Part shown: piece after piece, positions 9,020-17,512 of the stretch | How the letters are laid out: the number at the start of each line of letters is the position of its first letter | Position numbering within the stretch: the first letter of the stretch is position 1 | Assembly: GCA_944393475.1 (NCBI GenBank) | Contig: CALYAI010000003.1 | Coordinates: 1 to 37,787, forward strand | Reading direction: 5' to 3' | DNA: 37,787 nt | Source of the DNA: an uncultured Clostridia bacterium | GTDB lineage: Bacteria; Bacillota; Clostridia; TANB77; CAG-508 | Notes under the pieces: generated by a model | Told to the model about the DNA's origin: nothing | Database searches by the model: none | What the model saw: the letters and a program-made list of their open reading frames with translations, nothing else | Program-made: the position numbers and the translations under genes

Positions 9020-12000
9020 ATGAATAAATATCCATTAGCTTTTCCTCAGCTAGCTCTTTGGAGTGTAGAACAGTTTTTTAAAGGAACAAGTGTTAATGTA
9101 ATAACTGGATATATAAAAGTAAAGGAACAGCTTGATCTTGCATTGTTCGAAGAAGCTGTGCAAACAGTTATTGCTAATACGGATATTTTTGGTGTTCATA
9201 TCTCATACCAAAATGATGAGTTAATGCAAACTTTTAATAAAATGGAACGTAGAAAACTTACAATCGTTAATTTTAAAAATGAAGATGAGTTTACTACTTT
9301 TTTAAACACTGTAGCAACAACTTCTTTTGATATTTTTAATGATGATTTATTTGAATTCACTCTTTTTAAATTTCCAGATGGTACTGGTGGTGTTATTGGT
9401 CGTTTTCATCATATTATATGTGATGCATGGTCAATGAGCCTTGTTATTACAAAAATAATGTCAATATACGAGAATTTAAAAAACAAACTTCCAGCTACTC
9501 AAGGAATAGATTTTGAATCATATATTAATTACATTAATTCTGAACAGGAATATATAGGTAGTGCTAAATACGAAAAATCCAAAGAATTTTGGTTAAATAC
9601 TTTTACTAATAATTTTTCTTATAGCTATTTATGTAACAATATTTCTAATTCTTGTAGTGCACTAAGACAAAAATATTCAATTTCTAAAGATTTAGTTAAG
9701 AATTTGAATGATTTTTGCCAAGCAAATTCCATTTCACTTCCATTGTTATTAATTTCTGTTATAGGAATTTATTTAGCAAAAATTAATGATAATACATGTT
9801 CTACTATTGGTCTTCCAATACTAAATAGAACAAATTTTAAGGAAAAAAATACTATTGGTGCATATATAAGTACCATTCCTTTTAAGATAAATATTTCAAC
9901 TGAAGAAAAATATTTGGATTTTATTAAAAACCTAAAGAAAAATTATTTTGAGATACTAAGAAACCAAAAATATCCATATAATAAAATCTTGGAAGATATC
10001 AGGAAGAAGACAAATGTTTCTAAAAACCTTTACGACGTAGCTTTTTCCTACCAAAATGCTAGGGATAATCATTCTACATCAAATATTTCTTACGAAAGTG
10101 ATTGGATTTTTAATGGCTGTGTTTCTAATAATATGGATATACATATATATGATATGGATAACACTGGGGATTTATCTATAATCTTTGATTATAGAAAGGA
10201 TTTGTTTAATTCATCTGATGTAGAGGAAATTTACTGTAATTTAATGAATATTTTAAAACAAATTATGAATAATCCAAACATCTTGTTAAAAGATATTTCA
10301 CCAGTAGCTAGAGTTGTTAAGGATTTTATTTTAAATGAATATAATAATACTTCTTCTAAGTACCCAGGAGAAATTCCAATTATTAGACTATTCGAAGCCC
10401 AAGCTAAGAAAACTCCTAATAAACTTGCCATAGTAGAAGAAAAAAAAGAATTAACATATTCGGAACTTTTAAATTGCATTAATAATTTGGCATATAGGCT
10501 TACAGCTTCTGGCATTAAATATAAAGATAATGTATGTTTATTCTTCGATAATTCAGTTGAATTAGTCGCTTTGATTTTAGCATGTTTAAAGATAGGTGCT
10601 TGCTATATTCCATTAAACACTTCTTTCCCAATCGAAAGAGTTAAATATATTATGGAAGATAGTAATTCTTCTGCAATTATTACTAATTCAAAAAATGTGA
10701 AGAAAATACCTGGATTTACTAATTCCATCGTAATTAATTATGAGGATTTAGAATTTTCATCTAATAAGGATTACAATGAAGATTTATTAAATTCAGATGA
10801 CTTAGCATATACGATTTATACTTCAGGCTCAACAGGAAATCCAAAAGGAGTTCAAATTGCAAATAGAAGCTTAGTAAATTATATTTATTGGTGTACAAAA
10901 CAATATGTGGCTGGCGAAACCGCAAATTTTCCACTATATTCTTCCATTGCATTTGACCTAACAGTAACATCTGTTTTTACTCCTTTAATTTCTGGAAATG
11001 CAATATATGTATATAATAATTCTAATCCTGAATTATTAATTAAAGAAATTGTAGAAGATAAAAAAATACAGGTACTAAAATTAACCCCTGCACATCTTAC
11101 TTTATTATTAGATGTTGCAACTCCTGACACCTGTATTAAAAAATTAATTTTAGGTGGAGATATCTTAACTGCAGAAATATGTAAAGCAATTACAAATAAA
11201 TTACATAATGGAATAAAAATATATAATGAATATGGTCCGACAGAAGCAACAGTTGGCTGTATGATATATGAATATAGCCTTTTGGATGATTATGTCTCTG
11301 TTCCAATTGGAAGACCAATAGATAATGTGAAAATTTATATATTTAATTCGTCAATGAATTTAATGCCATATAATACTATTGGTGAAATGTATATTGGCGG
11401 AGATTGCCTATCTAAGGGATATTTAAATCTTCCAGAAGTTAATAAAAAAAGTTTTGTACAAAATCCTTTTAATAAAAAAGAAGTACTTTACAAAACCGGT
11501 GATTTAGCTGTAATGCATCCTAATGGAGTTATGGAATACATAGGTAGATCGGATTTTCAAATTAAAATTAATGGATATAGAATAGAAACCGGAGAGGTTC
11601 AATCACAAATACTAAAATATCCATCAATTAAGGATTGTTATGTTATAGATATGAAAATAAAAAATAACAAAGAGCTTTGTGCATACTATATAGAATCTGA
11701 ACCTGTTAATATTGATGATTTAATTGCTACATTGGACAAAAAATTACCAAATTATATGATCCCTAAATATTTCATAAAAATGGATTCATTGCCAATGACA
11801 GTTAATGGTAAGGTAAATAGAAAAGAATTACCTCTTCCTGTAATAAAAAGGAAAGTGGCTCTTATACCTCCTGAAAATGAAGTGGAGGAAAAACTTTGTA
11901 AGGTATTTTGCGAAATTTTAGAGATTAAAAAGATAGGTACAAATGAAAACCTTTTTGATTATTATTTAGATTCTTTAAGCTTAATAAAAGCACAGACTAA

Positions 12001-13297
12001 ATTATATTCAGAAGGATATAATTTGGATACACAGGATTTTTATAATAATAAAACAATTAAAAATTTAGCAGATTATATAATTGGTGGTTATAAAAAAGAA
12101 GAAACAAATAATGAAGAGCTAACAGATATTCATTTTTCGATATCTGATATTCAAAAAGATTTAAAAGCACCCGTAAAAATTAAAAATGTATTGTTATTTG
12201 GTGCAACTGGATTTTTAGGTGTTCATTTACTTCGTGAATTACTAATGAAAACAAATTATAATATATATTGTTTAATTAGAAGCAAGAACAATATAAATCC
12301 AACCGAAAGATTAAAAGAGAAAATAAATTTCTATTATCCAGATACGGATATTAGCAAATATGTAGATAGAGTTACTATTTTGGAAGGAAATTTATTGGAC
12401 GAACATTTTGGATTACAAGATGATGAATATAATAATTTACTAAATACTATTGATGTTTGTATACATTCTGCTGCACTTGTAAAACACTATGGAGACTATA
12501 ATTTATTCCATCAGACAAATGTTGTCTCTACAGAAAAAATAATTGAATTCTGTAATGCAGGACATAGTAAGTTGGAATATATTTCTACAATTTCTGTTTC
12601 AGGATTTGGATTAGTGGACACACCTATTGCTGAATTTAGCGAAAACAATTTATATATTGGTCAAAATTATAAAGATAATGTATATGTACATAGCAAATTC
12701 GAAGCAGAGTATTTAATAATAGAAGCTTGCAAAAATACGAATTTAGTAGCAAGTATTTATAGAATTGGTAATCTTTCTAACAGATATAGTGATGGTGTTT
12801 TCCAAGAAAATGCATTAGAAAATTCTTCTTTAAATAGAATAATTGCATGTATAAACTTAGGTTGCTATCCAAAAGAATTAGAAGATTTTCATTTGGAATT
12901 TTCACCTGTTGATATTTGTGCAAAGAATATTGTTTCTTTAATGAATTGTCAAGATAAAAATTTAAAAGTATATCATTTATATGATGATCACTTTACAGAT
13001 TTCGGAAAGATTAATAAGATTTTAAAAAAGAATAATATAAATTTAAAGTCAGTTACGGCAAAAGATTTTAAAGATAGTTTATTAAATGATAAAAATAATT
13101 ATTTTGGTTTTGCAAATTTAATAAATAATACTATTACTAGTAATTTAAAAATAAGTAATAAAATTACAGAAGATACTTTAGTAAAGCATAATTTATGTTG
13201 GCCAGAAATTAATTCTTCTTATATACAAAAAATTATTGATTATTTAATAAAAAATAAATTTATAAAAGGAGCAAAAGATGAAGAAAAATCCAATTAA
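9020..13297 (+). CDS. Single-module reductive nonribosomal peptide synthetase, C-A(Asn)-T-R
   Basis: A 1425-residue one-module NRPS with reductive release. Order: condensation domain (about 1-430; HHIICDAWS with His130, His131 and Asp135, Ala in place of the usual Gly136), adenylation domain (about 455-960; YTSGSTGNPKG, NEYGPTEAT, YKTGDL, NGKVNRKEL), carrier domain (about 975-1045; phosphopantetheine Ser985 in YYLDSLSL), reductase (about 1057-1420; GATGFLG at 1061-1067 and Tyr1222/Lys1226 in YVHSK). Residues at the ten specificity positions are Asp646, Leu647, Thr650, Lys687, Ile710, Gly712, Glu737, Val745, Gly746, Lys931, i.e. DLTKIGEVGK, the established asparagine code. With the C domain first and no epimerase, the expected product is an N-acylated asparaginal, its cyclised form or the alcohol. 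Start ATG 9020 with AAAGGATGTGA. The 3' end overlaps the kinase gene by 20 nt. Acyl donor, PPTase and exporter are not in the window. Confidence 0.95.
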   Translation: MNKYPLAFPQLALWSVEQFFKGTSVNVITGYIKVKEQLDLALFEEAVQTVIANTDIFGVHISYQNDELMQTFNKMERRKLTIVNFKNEDEFTTFLNTVATTSFDIFNDDLFEFTLFKFPDGTGGVIGRFHHIICDAWSMSLVITKIMSIYENLKNKLPATQGIDFESYINYINSEQEYIGSAKYEKSKEFWLNTFTNNFSYSYLCNNISNSCSALRQKYSISKDLVKNLNDFCQANSISLPLLLISVIGIYLAKINDNTCSTIGLPILNRTNFKEKNTIGAYISTIPFKINISTEEKYLDFIKNLKKNYFEILRNQKYPYNKILEDIRKKTNVSKNLYDVAFSYQNARDNHSTSNISYESDWIFNGCVSNNMDIHIYDMDNTGDLSIIFDYRKDLFNSSDVEEIYCNLMNILKQIMNNPNILLKDISPVARVVKDFILNEYNNTSSKYPGEIPIIRLFEAQAKKTPNKLAIVEEKKELTYSELLNCINNLAYRLTASGIKYKDNVCLFFDNSVELVALILACLKIGACYIPLNTSFPIERVKYIMEDSNSSAIITNSKNVKKIPGFTNSIVINYEDLEFSSNKDYNEDLLNSDDLAYTIYTSGSTGNPKGVQIANRSLVNYIYWCTKQYVAGETANFPLYSSIAFDLTVTSVFTPLISGNAIYVYNNSNPELLIKEIVEDKKIQVLKLTPAHLTLLLDVATPDTCIKKLILGGDILTAEICKAITNKLHNGIKIYNEYGPTEATVGCMIYEYSLLDDYVSVPIGRPIDNVKIYIFNSSMNLMPYNTIGEMYIGGDCLSKGYLNLPEVNKKSFVQNPFNKKEVLYKTGDLAVMHPNGVMEYIGRSDFQIKINGYRIETGEVQSQILKYPSIKDCYVIDMKIKNNKELCAYYIESEPVNIDDLIATLDKKLPNYMIPKYFIKMDSLPMTVNGKVNRKELPLPVIKRKVALIPPENEVEEKLCKVFCEILEIKKIGTNENLFDYYLDSLSLIKAQTKLYSEGYNLDTQDFYNNKTIKNLADYIIGGYKKEETNNEELTDIHFSISDIQKDLKAPVKIKNVLLFGATGFLGVHLLRELLMKTNYNIYCLIRSKNNINPTERLKEKINFYYPDTDISKYVDRVTILEGNLLDEHFGLQDDEYNNLLNTIDVCIHSAALVKHYGDYNLFHQTNVVSTEKIIEFCNAGHSKLEYISTISVSGFGLVDTPIAEFSENNLYIGQNYKDNVYVHSKFEAEYLIIEACKNTNLVASIYRIGNLSNRYSDGVFQENALENSSLNRIIACINLGCYPKELEDFHLEFSPVDICAKNIVSLMNCQDKNLKVYHLYDDHFTDFGKINKILKKNNINLKSVTAKDFKDSLLNDKNNYFGFANLINNTITSNLKISNKITEDTLVKHNLCWPEINSSYIQKIIDYLIKNKFIKGAKDEEKSN

Positions 13298-15281
13298 AAA
13301 ATTATTATTAATTCATATGGTCCTTATGGCCTTTATATGTATAATGCTATATTTGCTTATACCATATGTATTAAATTATCCACCAAATTCTATAGATAAT
13401 GACTTTCAGATCGAAGTTGTTGGAATAAAATATAGTACTCAATTTATAATTTTAGCAGTTGTTCTTTCTATTTTTATTTTTACAGCTCTAATGTTTTTAT
13501 ATAATATGCTTTCTTTAAAAAAGATAAGAAATAAAAGTACTAATAAAATTGATGCTAAACAAGTAGAAAAAATAAGGAAAAGAAGTTTTACTTTTCCTTA
13601 TCTAGTATTACTACTTACTTTATTAGTGCCACCGTCTGTTGTATGTTTTTGTTTATTTTTATTTAATACAACACCGGAACTGAACTTAAGAATAACAATT
13701 ATAATCTTCTGTATGTCTGCAATATTTTCGATATGTTCGTATATTGCAAATAAGAGCTTTTTTATAAATACTTTGGTAAAAACGTCAAAAATATCTAATA
13801 ACAAAGTATCTGGTTTAAGACTTAATTTATATACCAAAATATTATTACAGATGTTACCAATATTCTTATATTCATTTATAATTATATTGTTATTATCTTT
13901 ATCTTTACTAACAACGGAGAAAGGTGACTTAATTTATAATTTATATCATCAGGAGCTTTCTAATTATTTCTCTGACAAAAGTAAAGTATATGATATAAAT
14001 GAATTACCAAATATATTAAAAGAAAATATAGAATTACAAAACCCAGAAGATAATTTCTTTATTATATCTTGCACAGATGGTAAGATACATTATTCAGAAG
14101 AAGAATTAAATACATTCTTCCAAAAATATTTAAGTGAATTTTACGATAAGACAAATGGACATATTTATGATAACTATGGTCAGAATATAGAAGGAAGTGC
14201 AATAAAGATACATACAAATGAAGGAGATTGCTATATTGGTGTTAGGTTCTATGTATTCTCTACTTCTTTTGTAACACCATTTATAATTGCAACAATAATA
14301 TTAATCTTCTTTAATATATTATTCGTATTATATATTAGTAAGGATTTAAGTAATGATATTAAAACCATAAGTAGGCAACTAAAAGCAATTGCAGCTTCCG
14401 ATGATATCTCTAATGAGCATAATTTACCAGTTACCTCAAATGATGAATTAGGTGACTTAACTATTGCATTTAATAGGGTTCAAGATAAAACAAAAGAATA
14501 TAATGATACTATTAAATCAAATCAAGAAACTCTTATGGAAAGTGAACGTCTAGCATCTCTAGGACAATTGATTGGAGGAATTGCTCACAATCTAAAAACA
14601 CCTATTATGTCAATTTCTGGTGCAGCAGAAGGATTAACAGATCTAGTAAAAGAATATGATTCTTCTATAGACGATCCAGAAGTAACTTCTGCAGATCACC
14701 ATGATATTGCAAAAGATATGAATGAGTGGATCGGAAAAATTAAAACATATGCAGAATATATGTCTGATATCATAACTGTTGTTAAAGGTCAAGCTGTAAA
14801 TCTTTCTTCTGATAATAATATGTATTTTAAAATTGATGAGTTGTTAAAAGATATTAATATTTTGATGAAGCATGAATTAAAGAGTGCTCTTGTTACATTG
14901 GATATTCATAATTATGTTGGCTCAGATGTACAAATAAATGGTGACGTTAATGCTTTGGTTCAAGTAATTAATAATATGATAACAAATGCTATACAAGCAT
15001 ATAATGGGGAACCAAATAAAACTATAAATTTAACCTTAAAAACAGATGCTTCTAAGTTATTCATAGAAGTTCAAGATTCTGGCTCTGGAATGCCTGACGA
15101 AGTAAAGGATAAATTATTTAAAGAAATGATTACTACAAAAGGTAAAAATGGTACTGGACTAGGATTATTTATGTCCTACTCTACTATAAAAGCACATTTT
15201 AATGGTAATATAGATTTTGAATCTGAACTTGGAAAAGGAACTACTTTTATAATAACCATTCCATTACCAAAGCTTAAATAA
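13278..15281 (+). CDS. Multi-pass membrane sensor histidine kinase coupled to the NRPS
   Basis: A 667-residue sensor kinase. The N-terminal half has five hydrophobic helices (about 8-30, 56-78, 103-128, 137-157, 189-212), an extracytoplasmic region (about 213-332), a sixth helix (about 333-355) and a HAMP-type linker, then a kinase core. The H-box is LIGGIAHNLKTP with phospho-acceptor His437; HNLKTP replaces the common HELRTP. The ATPase part shows the N box (NMITNAIQA), DSGSGMP and GTGLGLF, so it should be active. ATG 13278 lies inside the NRPS gene with AAAGGAG 6-7 nt upstream, meaning translational coupling. A strong terminator follows. The likely partner is the response regulator 145 bp downstream. 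The signal is unknown; sensing the NRPS product is a hypothesis. Confidence 0.92.
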   Translation: MKKNPIKKLLLIHMVLMAFICIMLYLLIPYVLNYPPNSIDNDFQIEVVGIKYSTQFIILAVVLSIFIFTALMFLYNMLSLKKIRNKSTNKIDAKQVEKIRKRSFTFPYLVLLLTLLVPPSVVCFCLFLFNTTPELNLRITIIIFCMSAIFSICSYIANKSFFINTLVKTSKISNNKVSGLRLNLYTKILLQMLPIFLYSFIIILLLSLSLLTTEKGDLIYNLYHQELSNYFSDKSKVYDINELPNILKENIELQNPEDNFFIISCTDGKIHYSEEELNTFFQKYLSEFYDKTNGHIYDNYGQNIEGSAIKIHTNEGDCYIGVRFYVFSTSFVTPFIIATIILIFFNILFVLYISKDLSNDIKTISRQLKAIAASDDISNEHNLPVTSNDELGDLTIAFNRVQDKTKEYNDTIKSNQETLMESERLASLGQLIGGIAHNLKTPIMSISGAAEGLTDLVKEYDSSIDDPEVTSADHHDIAKDMNEWIGKIKTYAEYMSDIITVVKGQAVNLSSDNNMYFKIDELLKDINILMKHELKSALVTLDIHNYVGSDVQINGDVNALVQVINNMITNAIQAYNGEPNKTINLTLKTDASKLFIEVQDSGSGMPDEVKDKLFKEMITTKGKNGTGLGLFMSYSTIKAHFNGNIDFESELGKGTTFIITIPLPKLK

Positions 15282-15304
15282 CTTATAGATTAATTATATT
15301 TTTC

Positions 15305-15345
15305 AAAAAGAACTAATTGGTTGATTTCCAATTAGTTCTTTTTTT
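15305..15345 (+). terminator. Strong intrinsic terminator of the NRPS-kinase operon
   Basis: A 16-bp perfect stem (15305-15320 with 15328-15343; core GAACTAATTGG/CCAATTAGTTC), a 7-nt loop, and seven T. It separates the kinase from the response regulator, which has its own promoter. Confidence 0.9.
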
Positions 15346-15373
15346 ACAAATTTATGTTTTTTTCGATTTTTTA

Positions 15374-15402
15374 TTGCTTTTGTGCCTGTTTATTTATATA
15401 AT
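15374..15402 (+). promoter_or_regulatory. SigA-type promoter of the HD-GYP response regulator
   Basis: TTGCTT (15374-15379), 17-bp spacer, perfect TATAAT (15397-15402). Predicted start near 15409, 18 nt before ATG 15427. The promoter overlaps the 5' extension of the longest open frame (from 15382), which argues that the extension is not translated. Confidence 0.65.
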
Positions 15403-15426
15403 TTTTATATTAGGAGGACTGTCAAT

Positions 15427-16455
15427 ATGAGAAAGAATCAAGTTACAGCCAAAAGCACTGGTTTTAAAATAATTGGTGTTGACGATGAACAAGGAATCTT
15501 AGATTCTCTATCTATTTTTATGAAAAGATCTGGCTACGAATTTGTAGGAATAACAGATCCATTAGAAGCAATTAATCGCGTAAAATCTAAACATTTTTAT
15601 TTAATGATACTAGATTTTATTATGGATCCAATTCATGGTGATAAAGTTGTAGAAGAAATTCGTAAATTTAATAAAGATTTATATATTTTACTTCTAACTG
15701 GACACAAAGATTTGGCTCCACCACTAGAAACGATCCATCAATTGGATATACAGGGTTATTGTGAAAAAAGTGATAAGTTCGATCAATTATTGCTATTAAT
15801 AGAATCTGGCTTAAAGTCTGTAAGTCAAATGAGAACTATTAGTAAAATGAATGATGATCTACAAAAAGCATATATGGATAGTATAGAAATTCTAAGACAT
15901 ACAGTAGAAGCAAAGGACCCATATACAAAAGGGCATTCTGACAGAGTTTCTGCATATGCTGTTTTGCTTGGTCAGAAGTTGTCTTTGGCTGGAGAAGATA
16001 TAGAAAAGTTAAGAATTGGTGGACTTTTTCATGATATAGGAAAAATTGGTATCCCGGACAGTATTCTTTTAAAAGAATCTAAATTAACAGACGAAGAATA
16101 TGCAAAGATTAAAGAGCATCCAGTAATTGGCTATAATATGTTGGAACATGCAACGATGTTTAATGATATTCTAGATATTGTAAAATATCATCATGAAAAA
16201 TTTGATGGTTCTGGTTATCCTGAGCAAATAGCAGGTTCTAATATTCCTTATCTCGCAAGGATTACAGCTGTTGTAGATGCCTTTGATGCAATGACTTCAA
16301 AAAGAAGTTATAGAGATTCTTTACCAATGGATGTTGTAAAATCTGAAATATTAGCAAACCTTGGTTCTCAATTTGATCCAGAAATAGGTATCGCATTTTT
16401 AGATATTTTAGATAATAATTTTAATGCCATTAAAGAAATACAAGAAAAGTATTAA
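15427..16455 (+). CDS. Response regulator with HD-GYP phosphodiesterase output (REC-HD-GYP)
   Basis: A two-domain regulator of 342 residues. The REC domain (about 8-130) has the acidic pair in VDDEQ, phospho-acceptor Asp63 in MILDFIMD, Thr in LLLTGH and the conserved Lys in CEKSDK. A helical linker leads to the HD-GYP domain (about 150-335): KDPYTKGHS, His202-Asp203 in FHDIGKIGIPD, HHEKFDGSGYP with Gly263-Tyr264-Pro265, and AVVDAFDAMTS. HD-GYP enzymes hydrolyse cyclic di-GMP, and some act on cGAMP. All metal-binding residues I can see are intact. Start ATG 15427 follows AGGAGG at 9 nt. It is the obvious partner of the upstream kinase, though a terminator and promoter lie between them. No GGDEF gene and no cyclic di-GMP riboswitch were recognised in the window, so its targets are elsewhere. 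Confidence 0.93.
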   Translation: MRKNQVTAKSTGFKIIGVDDEQGILDSLSIFMKRSGYEFVGITDPLEAINRVKSKHFYLMILDFIMDPIHGDKVVEEIRKFNKDLYILLLTGHKDLAPPLETIHQLDIQGYCEKSDKFDQLLLLIESGLKSVSQMRTISKMNDDLQKAYMDSIEILRHTVEAKDPYTKGHSDRVSAYAVLLGQKLSLAGEDIEKLRIGGLFHDIGKIGIPDSILLKESKLTDEEYAKIKEHPVIGYNMLEHATMFNDILDIVKYHHEKFDGSGYPEQIAGSNIPYLARITAVVDAFDAMTSKRSYRDSLPMDVVKSEILANLGSQFDPEIGIAFLDILDNNFNAIKEIQEKY

Positions 16456-16497
16456 TTACTTTTTGTATTAATATAATTAATTAAGGAGGGGATTTTA

Positions 16498-17463
16498 ATG
16501 GTTTTAACTGCTTCAGAAACAAGAAAGCAAGCTAGAGAATCTTTAAAAGGTAAATGGGGAACTGTTGCTATAATATCTTTAATATTTATAGCATATTCAT
16601 TTTTAATGGGCTTTCTTTCTGCAATACCTTTTCTAGGTTTCTTAGTTTCTATTGCTTCAATTGTTATTAATTTTCCAATTATGTATGGATTTGTAATGAA
16701 TTTTATGAAGCTAAAAAGAGGAGAAGAAGTAGGATATTTTGATTTCTTTAAGGATGGTTTTGCAAATTTTGGAAGAGCATGGTCTGTTCTAGGAAGATTA
16801 TTACAAAAAATGTTAGTACCACTTATTTTACTAGTAGTTGCTGTAATTATTGTAATAGTTGCATTGGTTGGAGTAATAGCTTCAGCAGGTCTTGCTATTG
16901 CTTCTATGGGAGCTTATGTATCTTCTGAGACAGCATTATCTTATCTATTATCAAATGTATCAGTATTTTCATTAGTAGCTATGCTTATAGCTGTTATACT
17001 AGAATTTATTGCTTACATATGGATAATTATTAAATCTTTCCATTATGGACTTGGAATGTATATCGCAATAGATAACCAAAATGCAACAGCACTTGAATGC
17101 ATGAACCAAAGTAAAGAAGTTATGGACGGACATAAAGGTCGTTTATTCAGCTTATATTTATCTTTCATCGGTTGGATTTTACTTGATATGTTATTAGCTG
17201 CAATTCCTGTTGTAGGTGTTATATTATCATATGCAGGATTAGTATTCCTAATACCATATATGCAATTTGCTTCTATTATTTTCTACGAAGATAGAATGGG
17301 AATAAATTCACCTGTAACTGCAGAAGGAACAGTTGCATCAGAAGATTCTGAAAGTAATTCAAACGAAAATGTAGAAAGCAAAGAAATAAAAGAAATGTCT
17401 GGTTCTACAGATGTAAAAGCAGAAATTGTTGATATACCAGAAATAGATAATAAAGACGAATAA
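16498..17463 (+). CDS. DUF975-family multi-pass membrane protein
   Basis: A 321-residue integral membrane protein of the DUF975 type, recognised by the N-terminal ASETRKQARESLKGKWG motif followed by about six helices. Helices lie near 25-70 (two), 108-135, 155-180, 215-240 and 245-262. The last 60 residues are a soluble, Glu/Ser/Asn-rich tail (SEDSESNSNENVESKE) that would be cytosolic. Start ATG 16498 follows AAGGAGGGG. It comes 42 bp after the response regulator with no terminator between, so both are probably on one transcript, which ends at the symmetric hairpin 17473-17512. The family has no established function; a link with HD-GYP signalling is only suggested by position. Confidence 0.82.
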   Translation: MVLTASETRKQARESLKGKWGTVAIISLIFIAYSFLMGFLSAIPFLGFLVSIASIVINFPIMYGFVMNFMKLKRGEEVGYFDFFKDGFANFGRAWSVLGRLLQKMLVPLILLVVAVIIVIVALVGVIASAGLAIASMGAYVSSETALSYLLSNVSVFSLVAMLIAVILEFIAYIWIIIKSFHYGLGMYIAIDNQNATALECMNQSKEVMDGHKGRLFSLYLSFIGWILLDMLLAAIPVVGVILSYAGLVFLIPYMQFASIIFYEDRMGINSPVTAEGTVASEDSESNSNENVESKEIKEMSGSTDVKAEIVDIPEIDNKDE

Positions 17464-17472
17464 TAATTAAAT

Positions 17473-17512
17473 AAATAAAAACTTCTTAGATTATTCTAAG
17501 AAGTTTTTATTT
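17473..17512. terminator. Bidirectional terminator between DUF975 gene and tex
   Basis: An 18-bp perfect stem (17473-17490 with 17495-17512, core ACTTCTTAGA/TCTAAGAAGT) and a 4-nt loop. A and T runs at the ends make it work in both directions. Its right arm reaches the tex stop codon. Confidence 0.85.

Noticed and set aside
15382-15426. Longer N-terminus of the response regulator
   Set aside because: It overlaps a consensus -10 (15397-15402) and the AGGAGG site of ATG 15427, and it adds residues before a complete REC domain.
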